Source of the DNA: Antitrichia curtipendula
Lineage: Eukaryota > Streptophyta > Bryopsida > Hypnales > Leucodontaceae
DNA length: 64,000 nucleotides
NCBI GenBank assembly: GCA_951230915.1
Contig: OX579636.1
Span: 5,781,001 to 5,845,000, forward strand
Direction: 5' to 3'
In this document: piece after piece, positions 1-11,834 of the stretch
Layout of the letters: every line of letters begins with the position of its first letter
Numbering within the stretch: the stretch's first letter is position 1
The notes under the pieces: generated by a model
The model's database searches: none
Told to the model about the DNA's origin: nothing
What the model saw: only the letters and a program-made list of their open reading frames with translations
Program-made: the position numbers and the translations under genes

Positions 1-615
1 TTTAGAATTTAGAATCTAAGATAGAAATGCAGGTTGATTTTTATTCTTTAAAAGATTGCTAAATATAAATAATTAGGAGATCAAAGGAAAAATTGAATTG
101 TTAATTGCTTAAAGATGGAATTGGAACACACTAATTTCAAAGGAGAGATTGTTATAGCAAGCAAATTGAACCTTGTGAATATATATTTTTTTGGAACATT
201 TTGAAAATTGAGTTCAGAAACGAACTTAGCAAGTTATTTTTTAAAAAGATGCAATGATTGCTTATAAAACAAGAAGCTCCATAACTTTCACATTACTGAT
301 TCAAGTGGAATGAATCAAAACTTTATGTGTACAAAAAAATCAATCTATAAAAAACAAGTACAAGAAAGTTTTCAAATTTTTGTAGTGTTTATTTATTTCC
401 TATGGAATTGCTTTGGAACTTAGTTTGGCATTAAGTTTGCTCTTGGACATTGATTGAAATAAAAAATTATATTCCTAAAAAGCTAATGTGTTTTTCTATC
501 TTCAAAAGAATTTTGAAGAAATCATGTCAAAAATTGACGCCATGTGAGCCTACTTGATGTCCTAAGTGTCCCAAGAGGGGACTTTGAGACCTCGATTCCT
601 ATAAGTTGCTTTTGA
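1..615 (-). repeat. Partial reverse copy of the TTAA-element family
   Basis: No gene is seen here. The stretch shares long runs of words, in the same order, with the element at 36160-37128: the 'ggaattg..acac(t)aatttcaa' start, the 'ccataactttcaca' segment, the 'ttgattgaaataaaaa' segment and a closing segment with 'gtccc...gggactt'. It therefore looks like a 5'-truncated or window-cut copy in the same orientation as that element. The outer end near 600 is diverged and no TTAA is obvious there. Confidence 0.5.
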
Positions 616-3050
616 GAGCTTGTGGTAGTATGGAATTGTAAGCTCAGATTTTCTAATTCACAAACAAAATCCAAGCTCTAAGTATAGGGATTCTTTTCAG
701 GGAAAGGTCAATTAGTCTATCATTTAAGTATCTAAGGTCACTAGTCAAGTAGATGGGGGTTCAAAATATCATATCCAAGAATAAAACATCTATAGATAAA
801 TTAGTTGGATTTTCTTTTTTTAAACTTTTTGAGTGCTTATTTGGATTTTTGATAGGCTTTTTTGTGAGTTTGTATTTTAATTTGGTGATTTTGTTTTTTA
901 TTTTACCAAGTTGGAATGTAGTTATGGGGCTAATTTTGAGGATGTCAAGTCCAATTTGGGTGTTTTTCCTTTGCGGTTAGTATTTCTAGTTGGACGGTTT
1001 GTCAACTATCATTCTGGTCCCTATTGGGTCCTTCTTTCCGGATTCATTTCCACCCAATTGGAGAGAGAGCTAGTGCGAGTCCCGACCGGTTTGAGCTGTG
1101 TTATGTTTTCTTTTTGCTATATGTGTGTCCAAGTTTGGACAAGTGTGTGTTAGTTTTGGTGTGATAATATGTGAATGTGAGAGCTGGAAGTTATAAGTTG
1201 GTGAGAACAATATGAGTGTTATGTAGCGGAAGTTGGAGTGATGCATGTTAATGGGAAGATGAAAGCATGTGAGATTAAGTTGAAGATTGTTTGATGGAAT
1301 GAATTAGAAGTCTAAATATCAAGTGAGCGTGGAGCTAGTTGGGAGTGAGTTTGTGTCAAATCGGAGAATCTACGAAGATGTTTAACAATGATTTATTCAC
1401 CAATTTGGTTAATATGATATGACTTTGAGCCAAATTGAGTGGTATGTATATGTATGTGTACTTGGTAAGCTGTGATAATTGAATGTGTTAATTGGAAATT
1501 TGGATTGGAAATTGTGAATTGTGTATAAATTTAGTGTGGAGTGTCATTGTACTTTGAGTGATTGCTAACTCTTTCAAATTGGGACATTGTCTTCTATTTT
1601 TGGATTGTATTACCTATTTTAGGAATAAGCCCCATTAGCATTGATTTCCTACTTGATTGTCTCCCATGGAACAAACTTATTATACTAATAGGATAATTTC
1701 CAAATTGGTCATTAATCCTTCTTCAACAACATCAAATCGCTCAAAAAGTCCTTTCTTTCATGATTCCTCAATTTAGACCTAATCAATTCAAATCAATTTG
1801 TCACAAGGAATATGACATCACATTAGTTGTCTCCACATACATGAACCACAACCCAGACAATCCAATACATTATACTATTGGTGTGGTCTACACAATAAAT
1901 CTACATTTCACCAAAAAATGTCAATTGTAAAATTACAGTTGATTAGATTGAAATCGGTTTTCCTAGACAACTGGATTTTCAAATAACTATTCAAATTAAT
2001 AAAATTTTATTTTGTTCAACTTATTAACAAATAGCATGTAGTCATCACTACAAGACTATTGGCTTTGGTATACCATCAATAAATTCTTCACAATTTTCTA
2101 CTTCTATTTGTACCACATTTAGCAATTAGACCCAATTCATTACTTTTTAAATTATACCACTTGGATTCTTTGACAAATGGACAACAAAATTATCTTACAA
2201 TGTGTTGTAGCACCCCTACAAGACAATTTGTCTAGTTACAAGCAATTTGCTTTTCCGCACTTTAACAATTTATTTTTATTTGCATAAAACAACTTGATTC
2301 AATGACAGCTACCCTATCTTAAAACAATACAAGCAAGTAGATGCAATCACTACATCTTTCCAAACATAAATTCATCTTTAGTCAATATAATTTGGCAAGG
2401 AAATCTCATCTTTGCACACATTACATCCGTTGACAATCACTGCCAATTCTGCGGTTTGCATCTTTCACATGTCCTTCTCAGACTTCAACTTGAATCATTT
2501 CACTGACTAATTGCTTGACACACAAGGCTTTACACCCACCGCTTCACATCACTAATATATGAATTGCCTTACTCATCAACAATTCTTCATATACACATTA
2601 ATAATCTAGCCATCACTTGGCAATTAGACACGTGCAAATTTGCAATCACTCTCGCAATCACTGCAATTTGATAGAATAACAATTTGATTGAAGAAATATA
2701 ATAATAGAAATATACAATTTGTCAATATGTGAGCCATATGCGCCAAATATACTTTGGTATGAATTGTTTTTAAGTCTAATCAAACATAGCTTTATAGTTT
2801 CCAAGAGCAACATGACGACCGGTTTGATAATCGATATAAAGAACCACCAACCCTATTCGTCACTCTTCCCATCTTCCCAAATTGACCTTATTTATATCTA
2901 ATATTAAATATTTATTTTCATACTAGTATGAATTATTTGACTATTTGCCTCTTCAAAACTAGAAAGGAATGATTGGACACATACAAAAACAAAAGGTAAA
3001 ATGAATTTTTTTCAGAGTTTTATTTTGTCTACAGGAAAAGGAAAAGCCAA
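616..3050. other. AT-rich intergenic DNA, no gene seen
   Basis: Only short, low-complexity open frames (for example 753-980 and 911-1153) that lack splice signals, recognisable domains or a coding-like composition. From about 1180 to 1560 the plus strand is rich in TTG/GTG words, and from about 1850 to 2700 it is rich in CA/AAT words; I see no larger structure. Confidence 0.6.
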
Positions 3051-3075
3051 TTTAATTTAATTTAATTTAATTTAA
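3051..3075. repeat. (TTTAA)n microsatellite
   Basis: Five-base unit TTTAA repeated about five times. A short (TA)n tract followed by a long T run lies further on at about 3413-3450. Confidence 0.85.
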
Positions 3076-3719
3076 AACTCATAAATGAAGGTGACTAATG
3101 CATTAAACAAATAAAAAATAGCATGAAATCATATATGCCCTAATATAGATAAGTTTTCATATAATAGTTTGATTAGTAAAGTAACTAAGTTAAGTCATTC
3201 CCATAAAGCTCAATGGTCTTTTTATTTATCATTCTTTAATGTTGTTTTATGCTATGAATGTTGTTTCAATGTTGTTTTACTAGTATAAATGCAATTTTTA
3301 TTGTTGGAATGCAAATTTTACTTTTGAGACGTTGTTTGATTGCAGAACGTGAATTTTTGTTACAATTAATTTCACTTTCATTGTAAAAAAGGTTCGTTGA
3401 AATTTAGGGGTGAATATATATATATATATTTTTTTTTTTTTTTCTTTTTTTAGACTCAAAGACTAGGTTACACTCCTAACCTCTTCAATTAGTCTACTGC
3501 TGGTTCAAAAAAATATAAGATTGTATGAGCCTCTGATCATTACAAATCTTTTTTATTTTCTTTTTTTCATTGATATACCTATATATAATGCATATATATG
3601 GTTTCTTTACCTCAATGAATAAGTTTTTCATATAATATTTGGGTATTGCTTCATAAAAACCAACTACCTATCAGCTTACCAATTTTAAGACACAATGAGT
3701 ACTTGAGTAGTATATTTAA
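3076..3719. other. AT-rich intergenic DNA with TA/T tracts
   Basis: No open frame or repeat family recognised beyond the simple TA and T tracts near 3413-3450 and 3550-3570. Confidence 0.6.
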
Positions 3720-4540
3720 TGTATACTGGCTCTGCTCATATCTCCCTGCATACAGATGGGCAAAATCTCTGGATATCTATGATCCCATTTACGTTAGAAA
3801 TTAAAACTTTCAAAAATTGGCGGAGTATGGGCTGCGTGCCTTTACTCACTGAACTCTGCTAGTTAATTTTGAATTCACTGGCTCCAAACCGCCACTGCTA
3901 GAGCTAAGGCACTTACGTCCATTCCAGGCTGTGGGCTACGGCTCTCTATGTGTCTCGATACACACTGCTGGGTTCAGTTCACATACGTTGAACACAACAA
4001 GCTAGCTACACTGCCGTGAATTGCTTGACTATACTCCCAGGCTGCTCAGAATTATTTTTCCTCAGTGACTCCTTCTAATCTGCTCAGTTGCAAACTAGCT
4101 CTGTTCAGTTACGAGCTTGCTGTACACTAGTTTCTGGCTGCCAAGGAAGGAATTTCGGGAAGACTGTCTTACTTGTGAAGTGACTGAGATGGTGTTAGGT
4201 TCCCAAAACAGCGGCCAACAGGTGTTGCTTATTGCTAGTACAAAGCAAAATTCTAACTTTGGAATTTTTTTCTTTAGCTTTGTGCATCTGTAAGTGTATG
4301 ATAGTAGTTTTTTTTGTTAAGCTTTCTCTCTTGTGAACATACGATAACAAGTTGTGGTAATCTTAAGACACCTCGTGCACGTCAAATGGCATACTAACTG
4401 TTTGCTGGTTGACATGGGTACAGGTGAGGATTACCACCTCTCGAGATATTTCTCTCAAGAAATTCTACATACTACACTTGGAGGGAGGATACTATAGTTT
4501 GTTGGCAAAACTCATACTTTACTCTCTCTTCCCATAAACA
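3720..4540. other. Island of balanced base composition, possible old LTR or transcribed region
   Basis: Composition changes from very AT-rich to near-balanced at about 3720 and back at about 4540. No open frame of useful length exists on either strand. At 4481-4495 a purine run (TTGGAGGGAGGATA) precedes a TGTTGG, the arrangement of a polypurine tract next to a copia-type 3' LTR, but no LTR end, partner LTR or polymerase remnant is visible. It could equally be an exon of a non-coding transcript. Confidence 0.25.
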
Positions 4541-7500
4541 TGGAGTTATAGTTTAGTTATTTGCTTATTGTTGGTGTGTTGTTTTTGCATTGCCTAGACA
4601 TTATTTTCAGATTACTACTGGTCTCTTGAACTTCTGGATTACTGATACACAAATAAGACAAGCTTATCTAGATATACGGACTGATCACGTTTTTTTCTCC
4701 CTGTGAATGTTCAAATTTGATATATGCTCTCAAAATCAGCCAAGTTATGCTTAGCACTTCATTGCTAGACTACAAAACTAGCTTGGATGCATACTTAGAT
4801 TAATATTTACTCCCAAGTCTCTAAGAATGGGTAACCACCCAAGTTAAGATTGTGAGAAATATATAATATAGCTAACATATCCAAGGTTTGGGTTTCTGCC
4901 AATCCCTTGGTTTTGAAAAGATACCTAGACTTCTTTACTGTTCATAAAAACTGAATACCGATGCCTTACGAAAATATGGAAAACGATTGGGAATTAGAAT
5001 CTACTTTGATTCTATCAAAGAAGTATCGAAAAAACACATTTTTAATTTTTTTTAAATAATTTTTTTTATTGTTGATCCCATTATAGAAACACACCAAAGT
5101 AATGGCATGTTCATTTATGTAGTATTTTTTCCGTTATACTATTGAAGGTGACTTAAGCCTTTAGAATTTTTATTTTTTATTTTTATTATTATTTTTTACT
5201 TTATTTGATTATAACCTAGCTGCTGAAATTATATTAAAAATGAGAAGAGAAGATAGGAAGAAAAGAGAGGAGAAAAAAAAAGTGAGAGAAGAAGAATGAA
5301 GAAGAAGATATAAATTATCAATGATGTATTTCAAATTTAAGGTCATTTTCAACTTTGTTAGATTGTATAAGGACAATGAGATAATGATATGTGTAGGATT
5401 TGGAGCTCCATATAAGGAAAGATCAAAGTTCCAACTCTAATTTCTATCTGTCACATAGATAATATCAATATTATATCCTAACTCAAAAATAGGTTAGAGA
5501 AACAAAAATTTCATTTTGAGCATTTTCAACTTGGAAATTGCAATGGGTAGATTGTATTCCAAAATCAACCCACTAAGATCTTTTGATTTTGTTTATTTTT
5601 TTCATTTGATATCTAAAAGAATAGTTGGAATTTTAACTGGAATTGGAATTATCAAAAATCAAATTTCTACTCTTTGGTGTCAAAACTTCCAAAATATAGG
5701 CATTTCTAAATGAACTAGTAGAACTTGGGACTTAAATAGTTTGAATCTAAATAAAGCAATTTTTAGCTCTTAAAAAATCAAATTTTGGAATTTCATTGGA
5801 ACTCCACACTTGAGATACACTCCGTACTAAAAACTAAGCTCTAACATTGTTGAAGAAAAATCCAGAAGAATCTATATTTTCATTAATGTTATGATGCATC
5901 ACTTACACGGCTTACTATATATAATTGGTTCATAATCACAACATTATAGCTATAGCCGATAAGGAGGAGACACTTCAAAGTGCTAGATGTCTAAGAACAC
6001 CACTTGATCAAATGCTATTTAATCTACGTCAGTTCCAAATGAAATGCTCTTTTATCTACATCTACCCAAAAAACTTTTGTCTCTCATAACTTCTATATAC
6101 AATACAAATGATACATTATTTAGTGCATTGAAATCTCTTTTTATTTGTCACTCACAATTTACATTAAAAAATTGATCAATCATATAATAATAATTTTGCA
6201 TAAATTATAAATTATTTATTTAAGATTTTAAAAATCATTTAACATGAAAAATTGCCAATACTTAAATAGTCTATCTATTAATTTTGAATCTTCAAAAGTT
6301 ATGAGGCAATAGTTATAAGCTTATGGCTATAAAACACCAATGTAATAGATGACTAACAAAAAGTAGGACGTATTAGTGTTCCTTACAATCACCTCGTGCA
6401 CAGATCAAAGAATGTAGTTTACGACTTTACTTGCTAATGTAATAAACTGCTCAATATTTTAGAGTTCCAAATTTGAAATATGAATTAAAAATGATATGTG
6501 ATGGAATTCTTTTTCTCAAATGACTTATTTCTTAAAAAAATCATTTTTACGGTGAAAATGAGGATTGATCAAAACGCATTGATTATCTAGATGCTTGAAC
6601 CTCAAAGAAATAAAGATTAAAGACATATTTTGGTGTAAATTCTAGATTGATCTTTTGGCCTCCAATCCAATGCATAAACATGTTTCAATGTCACTTTGTC
6701 TAAGACAAGATAAAAATTGACTACATGTGGCACCATCCTTGCAAATAAGGGTCATCAAAAAATAATTCAAAATAAAATTGTCATCATATTTTGTAAATAA
6801 TTTTCTTGGAATTTTCTTCACTAATAAAATTGAATCTTAAAGAATATCTCGACAGTGTTTATATGTTGAAAAAATTGAGCAAGCCTTAGTATATACAATT
6901 GAAGCAAACCTTGATATATATATTTTAAAGCTCCAAATATGCATTTGGTAATTAGATTATTATTATTATTTTTTTGAATCTCATTGAAAATGAAAATATT
7001 TTTATTTATTATAATATATATTTAAAACCTTATATTAAAAAGCTTCTTGTAAAATTTGTAAATATCTATAACAATGTAATTAGCTTTATTTTTTTAAATT
7101 AGCTTTACAAATATATACATATTACGCTTTAGCTAGTGCTAACCATCTATAAACATGCATATTCATTAATATAATCTTGTCTTGTACAAAACATGGTTAC
7201 AAACATATATATAAATACAAATAAATCCCTCCTTGTAACCATGCAAACTAACCACTGTTGACCATTGTTGTTCAACAAAGTGAAAAAAGTGTGGCAAAAG
7301 GACATACTTGTTTTAGGATGACACAACTTACGTGACTATTCAATTTTTTCACTTAGCAATTTTGGAATTGTGCTTGAAAGGTGCTTAAGGATTTAAGAAT
7401 ATTTTTGTTGGTTTTACACAACATTGATGTAACGAAGCTACAAATAATTGCCTTCTTCCTACTTTTGTGTACGGAGTTTATTAACTTCTTAGGTTATACA

Positions 7501-8188
7501 AAATTAATATATAACGCAGCTATGCTCTTATCCGCTTTGGATTTATATGACACCTCTTCATTATGCTCTCAATACTAGTCCAATCTCAAATGACAAGGGC
7601 AAGTGATGTTCTTCACATTTTTTAAATCTAATTAAATTTATTTTTTAGAATTCTAATTAAATTCCATTATATTAATTGCTCAAAATAAATTTCAATAGAT
7701 GTAAATAAGACTATTGATATAAATTATAATAACTTCCATTATATATGGGCAATTATATAAGTTATTAATAGAGTTATTTTTTCTGTTCAAAATGCTCAGT
7801 AGAATTCTAAAGAGTCTTACTATTTTGACCTCAAAAGTTTAGGGCAACGCTTCTCAAAAAAATTAGTTTAGTTGGTAGGGTAAGAAGTTAGGCTAATGTG
7901 TCCATAATTATGCCTTTTTGAATTGAACAATTTGGAGATGCATGCGCATGTCTAAGATATAAGGGTTGACCATTCTAGCTTTGGCAAAACCAAAAATGCA
8001 ACTATGAGCTAATAGGTTTACTTTTTTGGCTTGTACTTGTAAGATATTAGGGGAGTCACAATTTAGCTCCCTTTCCAACCTCTTTTTCAAGCATATTTAG
8101 TGTGCCTAGTTCACAACGAAACTCAAGAACATCAACAGCTTATTGAACTTTTTTTAAGTAACTAAAAAGAGGAGGACCCCCCTCAACT
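4541..8188. other. AT-rich intergenic DNA, no gene seen
   Basis: Scattered relics resembling the TTAA-element family occur (for example about 5760-5860), but none with defined ends. A purine-rich strand tract lies at about 5240-5312 (GA/AAG words). The open frames at 5516-5713 and 7381-7578 have AT-driven composition and no supporting splice sites or homology that I recognise. Confidence 0.5.
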
Positions 8189-8757
8189 TGTTGAAGATTC
8201 TTCAACCCTAGGTATCAAAATCTCATAATCCACAGACAGTGTAGGAGCATATTTGGTGTTTGGAACTTCCAAAAAAGTGTGCTTATACAACTTCTACACA
8301 AACTACAAAGTCCAACAACCAAATGCTAGTATCTATTTATGGCAAATCCTTTCAATCTTATGAGATTATTATGTCCTTTGGATATTATCCCACATGTTGT
8401 CACAAACATAAAATGATCTCCACAAGCTTTTACTTTAAAAAAACTTTTAAAGCAACTTCTAAACTCTTAGAAAAGTCTTAGTTGCATAAGTCTACATATA
8501 GGAGTTGAGTCTAAGAAGAAGTCTTAGTTGCTTTTGTATATATAGAGGTCGAGACTAAGAGGTCCCTCAATCTCGACAACTTCTTTTAATATCTAGCTTA
8601 TATTCCTTAGTCTTGAAACTCTAGCGCTAGCGTTGATCGTTTGTATCCCTTGCTATCTTTAATACAATCTTGCATCATTGTTGAGATTCTTGCCTTGAAT
8701 ATTCTTGTTCTCGTTTCGTAACCATCCTTGATACATGTTTGGAATCAAGAGTAGTTC
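8189..8757 (+). mobile_element. Possible degenerate copia-type LTR with primer-binding site
   Basis: Seen: a TG at 8189 following a purine-containing GAGGAGGACCCC stretch, a 3' boundary ending ATACA at 8731-8735, and directly after it TTTGGAATCAAGAG, close to the TGGTATCAGAGC primer-binding site common in plant Ty1/copia elements (initiator Met tRNA). A TATATATAGAGG box at about 8537 and an AATACAATCTTGCATCA motif near 8660 fit an LTR promoter and R/U5 region. No gag or pol follows, so this would be a truncated or solo relic. Boundaries are inferred. Confidence 0.35.
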
Positions 8758-9159
8758 AAACTATATAGATCTTCACATTTTTTAAAGTTGCATTCACACT
8801 TAGTCATGGTGTGTAGTCTTACATAAAGTAGTAAGTGAGTTTTGAAAGAGCATTTTAGAACATCATGCTTCTGGTTTCACCATTTTAAACCAAAGGTCTT
8901 ATTAGTAGAAAATAAAAACAAGGTACTTTGAAAATATTGAGCATTTTTTTTTGACTTTACTGCCAAATCACTAGAATTGAGAATCCTTTCATTTCCTAAA
9001 TATCTTAGGGCTTAAACTTTGAATTGCCAAATTTGTGCCATTAATGTAATAATGTTGGCAATTTTACTATAGCAAATTGGACAAAGTCAAAGTCACGCAA
9101 TTACTTTTTTTTTTTATCATGTATTACCTTTCATTTATAATATTTTATTTTAAGGATTA

Positions 9160-9300
9160 TTTTAGGATTTTTTTTGCCGACAAACTTAAAAAAGGACTTT
9201 TTGTGCCATAACTTTTGCTCTTAAACATTGATTGAAATAAAAATTATATTTTTGGGAAGCTGTTGTATTTTTTAATCTTTACCAATAAGTTCTAATTTCA
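9160..9300 (-). repeat. Fragment of the TTAA-element family (reverse)
   Basis: Shares 'ggactttttgtg', 'tttttgctc' and 'gattgaaataaaaat' in order with 36905-37010 and with 430-490. No boundary is preserved. The surrounding 8758-9810 otherwise holds AT-rich DNA with no gene seen. Confidence 0.5.
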
Positions 9301-9809
9301 CATCAATCTAATGAAAAAAATGTTTTTGCTAGATGAATAGAGATGTTCTAGAGATGCTTTTAATGAACACTATATAACTCCTCATTCATCCAAACCACTA
9401 TTTTACTTCCAAGAAAAAACAAACTTATGATGATGAATTTGATGAAATTGAGGTGAATAATATACATTTACAAAGATATAAGCAAAACTATGCAAAAATT
9501 CAGCCACTACATTATAAGTTGTGGAATGACATTGAGATGGATGTTCTTATAATTTGAAATTGCTCATGGTTGCAACCAATGTTTGGGAAGAACCACCGGT
9601 TAGTCAGTCATTATTATCTGGTGGAATTTGGGAAAAAAACAGTTGCAATTTGAAAACATCGAGAAAAACCCCAGTGAAAAAATCTATAAACTTTTTTTTT
9701 ATTGTAAAAAAATAGAGAAACAAACACACTCGGTACAAACCGGTTCAGTATAGAAATTATAGGAAAATAGCTAGTAGAACTTGGTAGACTGGGGCGAAAT
9801 CAATGTGGT

Positions 9810-10030
9810 TGCTCCAATGAGTAAGTACTTTTTGAGCTTTTCCGTCCGTTTCCTTCCAGCCAAAGTTCCTCACTTCCTCCTAAACTACTGACCGGTCATT
9901 GTCGTTCTCTTCTACCGGGACACTTGTGGTTGGGTGTTCTGTGTTCGACTACTTTGCAATTGAAATTCCGTTTCATTTGTTTAAAAAAAAATCTAAAAGA
10001 ATCTAAAAAGTCTAAAAAATCTAAAAATTA
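9810..10030 (+). mobile_element. Short retroposon (SINE or LINE 3' end) with (TCTAAAA)n tail
   Basis: The 3' part, TTGCAATTGAAATTCCGTTT then an A run, matches the insertion at 46749-46981, which has the same closing words and a similar A-rich tail broken by TCTAAA-type units. Upstream words (CGGTCA..TTGT, ACTTGT..GGTTGG) also correspond loosely. The 46.8-kb copy is bounded by a target duplication, so this is likely a second, older copy; its 5' end is not defined. Confidence 0.5.
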
Positions 10031-10208
10031 CTGACCCAGTCCGTCCTCCTGTTGATGGCGGGCCTGCTACGGTATCACAGGAAACAAGTCCAACTGTTTC
10101 TCCCCCAATCGCCCATAGCCTGCGGCGACTGTTGCTTTTGTTCCACAAAAGCTCGACAAAGGCAGACAGAACTGGAGGAACATTCACCAACAGTCATCAT
10201 CAGCGAGC

Positions 10209-10241
10209 TAGTACAGTACTGTACTGTACTGTACTGTACAG
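10209..10241. repeat. (TACTG)n pentanucleotide microsatellite
   Basis: GTACAGTACTGTACTGTACT-type run; each unit is nearly self-complementary, so overlapping open frames on both strands here are artefacts. Confidence 0.9.
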
Positions 10242-10418
10242 CAGCGAAGTTTATTCCTCGTATTTGTTTCATCGAAAACAAGGCCTGCGGCCTGCCTGCC
10301 TTGCCTGCCTGTTTGCCTGGGTATACATGATTAATCATAGAAAGTTATGCCGCAGGTTGCCAATTCCGTCTGTGACTGAAACACATGCACCAAGGTCAAC
10401 ACACGTTACGATATTATT

Positions 10419-10644
10419 GGGGAATCGATCGATGACCATTTCCGTCGATCAGTCAGTCAGTTCACTGTGACGGAGTGGTCCACTGCTGTCCAGCTAAGCG
10501 CAGCAACGTATGTGATAACCTTATTATAATCGGGGGATCGATCGATGACCATTTCTGTCAGTCAGTTCACTACGGCAGTGACGAAGCGGTCCACTGTCCA
10601 GCTACATGCAGTAAGCGTGGTAACGTATGTGATAGACTTAATTA
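10419..10644. repeat. Two-copy direct repeat, unit about 113 bp
   Basis: ATCGATCGATGACCATTT starts at 10424 and again at 10537. Each unit continues with a CAGTCAGTTCACT run, a GACG(G/A)AG(T/C)GGTCCACTG segment, a CCAGCTA segment, and ends in AACGTATGTGATA. Divergence between units is moderate (small indels). No function recognised. Confidence 0.85.
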
Positions 10645-11128
10645 TCTACAGTAGTAAGACTGATTGATAGACTGGGACTGCCTTGGCGTAGTGCGTGGTA
10701 CCGGCCACGTACTTGCGGTTGGGTTTCCTGATCGCTCCAGTTCCTAAAGCAACGTCTGTGGGCCTGGAATTGACACAAAACTGTGCCACTTGCGCCAAAG
10801 ATGTTCAGTTACTTATGTGTCATGGAGGGGGTGTATCCGATCCCCACTTTCTAACAAAACACATGTTGGTGGTACAACTGTGACAGAGCTTATCCCGGAA
10901 ATCGGAGCAAACAAGTGCCGGTGTGAACTCAAGGGAGGAGGTTCGGAAAAAGCCAACCCGATTCGGAAGAGCTACTTTCAGTTAATTTTTCTCGAAAGAG
11001 AAATGGAATTGGCGTTTAACCCAAGTTGTGTCATGTTTTTTGGAGATTTGGGGAATTAGTTATGAATTTTCGAAGTCAGTGAAATGGAGTAGGGACTAAA
11101 AGCAACCACCTCCTGGATTGTACACTAT
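10645..11128. other. Intergenic DNA of near-balanced composition, no gene supported
   Basis: Open frames at 10695-10883 and 10790-11059 overlap in different frames with no flanking splice sites that would combine them; neither resembles a family I know. Confidence 0.4.
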
Positions 11129-11473
11129 TTGCACATTGTCTATATGGGCAATTTTGTTAAAATGGCAGTGTTCCATGTGCCATTTTCCAAGTGTCCATTC
11201 TAAACCATAAAAGTGACATCTAGGACAAATATAGATTTCTAAAATCTAGGATAGTTATAGATTTCTAAAATTTAGGGCTATTATAGATATCAGACTATGC
11301 AATTAAAAAAATCTAAGACTTTTATAGATTTCAAATATCTAGGATTTTTGTAGATTTCAAAAATCTAAGATAGATATAGATTTCAAACCATTTCAGAGTG
11401 CACGGTCTGAAGTGTTTAAAGTGCCAAACTAACAGAATACCGCCATTTTAACGAAATTGCCCATAGTGTGCAA
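11129..11473. mobile_element. 345-bp terminal-inverted-repeat element
   Basis: The ends are inverted copies: TTGCAC...TATGGGCAATTTTGTTAAAA on the left pairs with TTTTAACGAAATTGCCCATA..GTGCAA on the right. The interior is a run of short degenerate repeats around TATAGATTTCTAAAATCTAG. No transposase and no clear target-site duplication. A MITE-like non-autonomous element; superfamily not assigned. Confidence 0.7.
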
Positions 11474-11560
11474 TGAGAAAGCAAAATGTACCTTTCCATT
11501 AGAGGACGCTCCTTAGAGCCGGTTTGCTTTATGGGCTTTGGACTTTAGTATAGTATCCAG

Positions 11561-11823
11561 AGGAGAGGATGCTAAATCTGTCTCATGAAGTGGGACTAAC
11601 AGGGATGGATTTATCCTAGGGAGAAATGCAGTAATTTTTTTATTTACCACACATGATAAAATTTGCAAATTTTGAATTCATATTTGCAATTAGAGACCCC
11701 AAATTAGCCAGGAGTGGTCAAGAATATACCTTGAATATGACACAAAATAGTTTATTTTTGTTTTTGTTTTACTTTTATCCCAGAGAACACAAAATTCACT
11801 TCCTGGGACGGGTTTAGCATCTT
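11561..11823 (-). mobile_element. Diverged hAT-type MITE
   Basis: Inverted ends around GATGCTAAA(T/C)C. The core (GAATTCATATTTGCAATTAG, then CCCCAAATTAG, then GACACAAAATAG) is the reverse complement of the core of the MITEs at 47657-47893 and 59516-59722. The flanks carry near-identical direct repeats GTATCCAGAGG (11553-11563) and GTATCCAAAGG (11824-11834), consistent with an old 8-bp or longer target duplication. Confidence 0.6.
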
Positions 11824-11834
11824 GTATCCAAAGG

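Noticed and set aside
753..1153. Two overlapping plus-strand open frames, the first hydrophobic
   Set aside because: T-rich composition gives a Phe/Leu-rich translation by chance; no splice sites, no conserved pattern.
10052..10470. Overlapping open frames on both strands
   Set aside because: They cross the (TACTG)n microsatellite, which keeps several frames open on both strands by chance.
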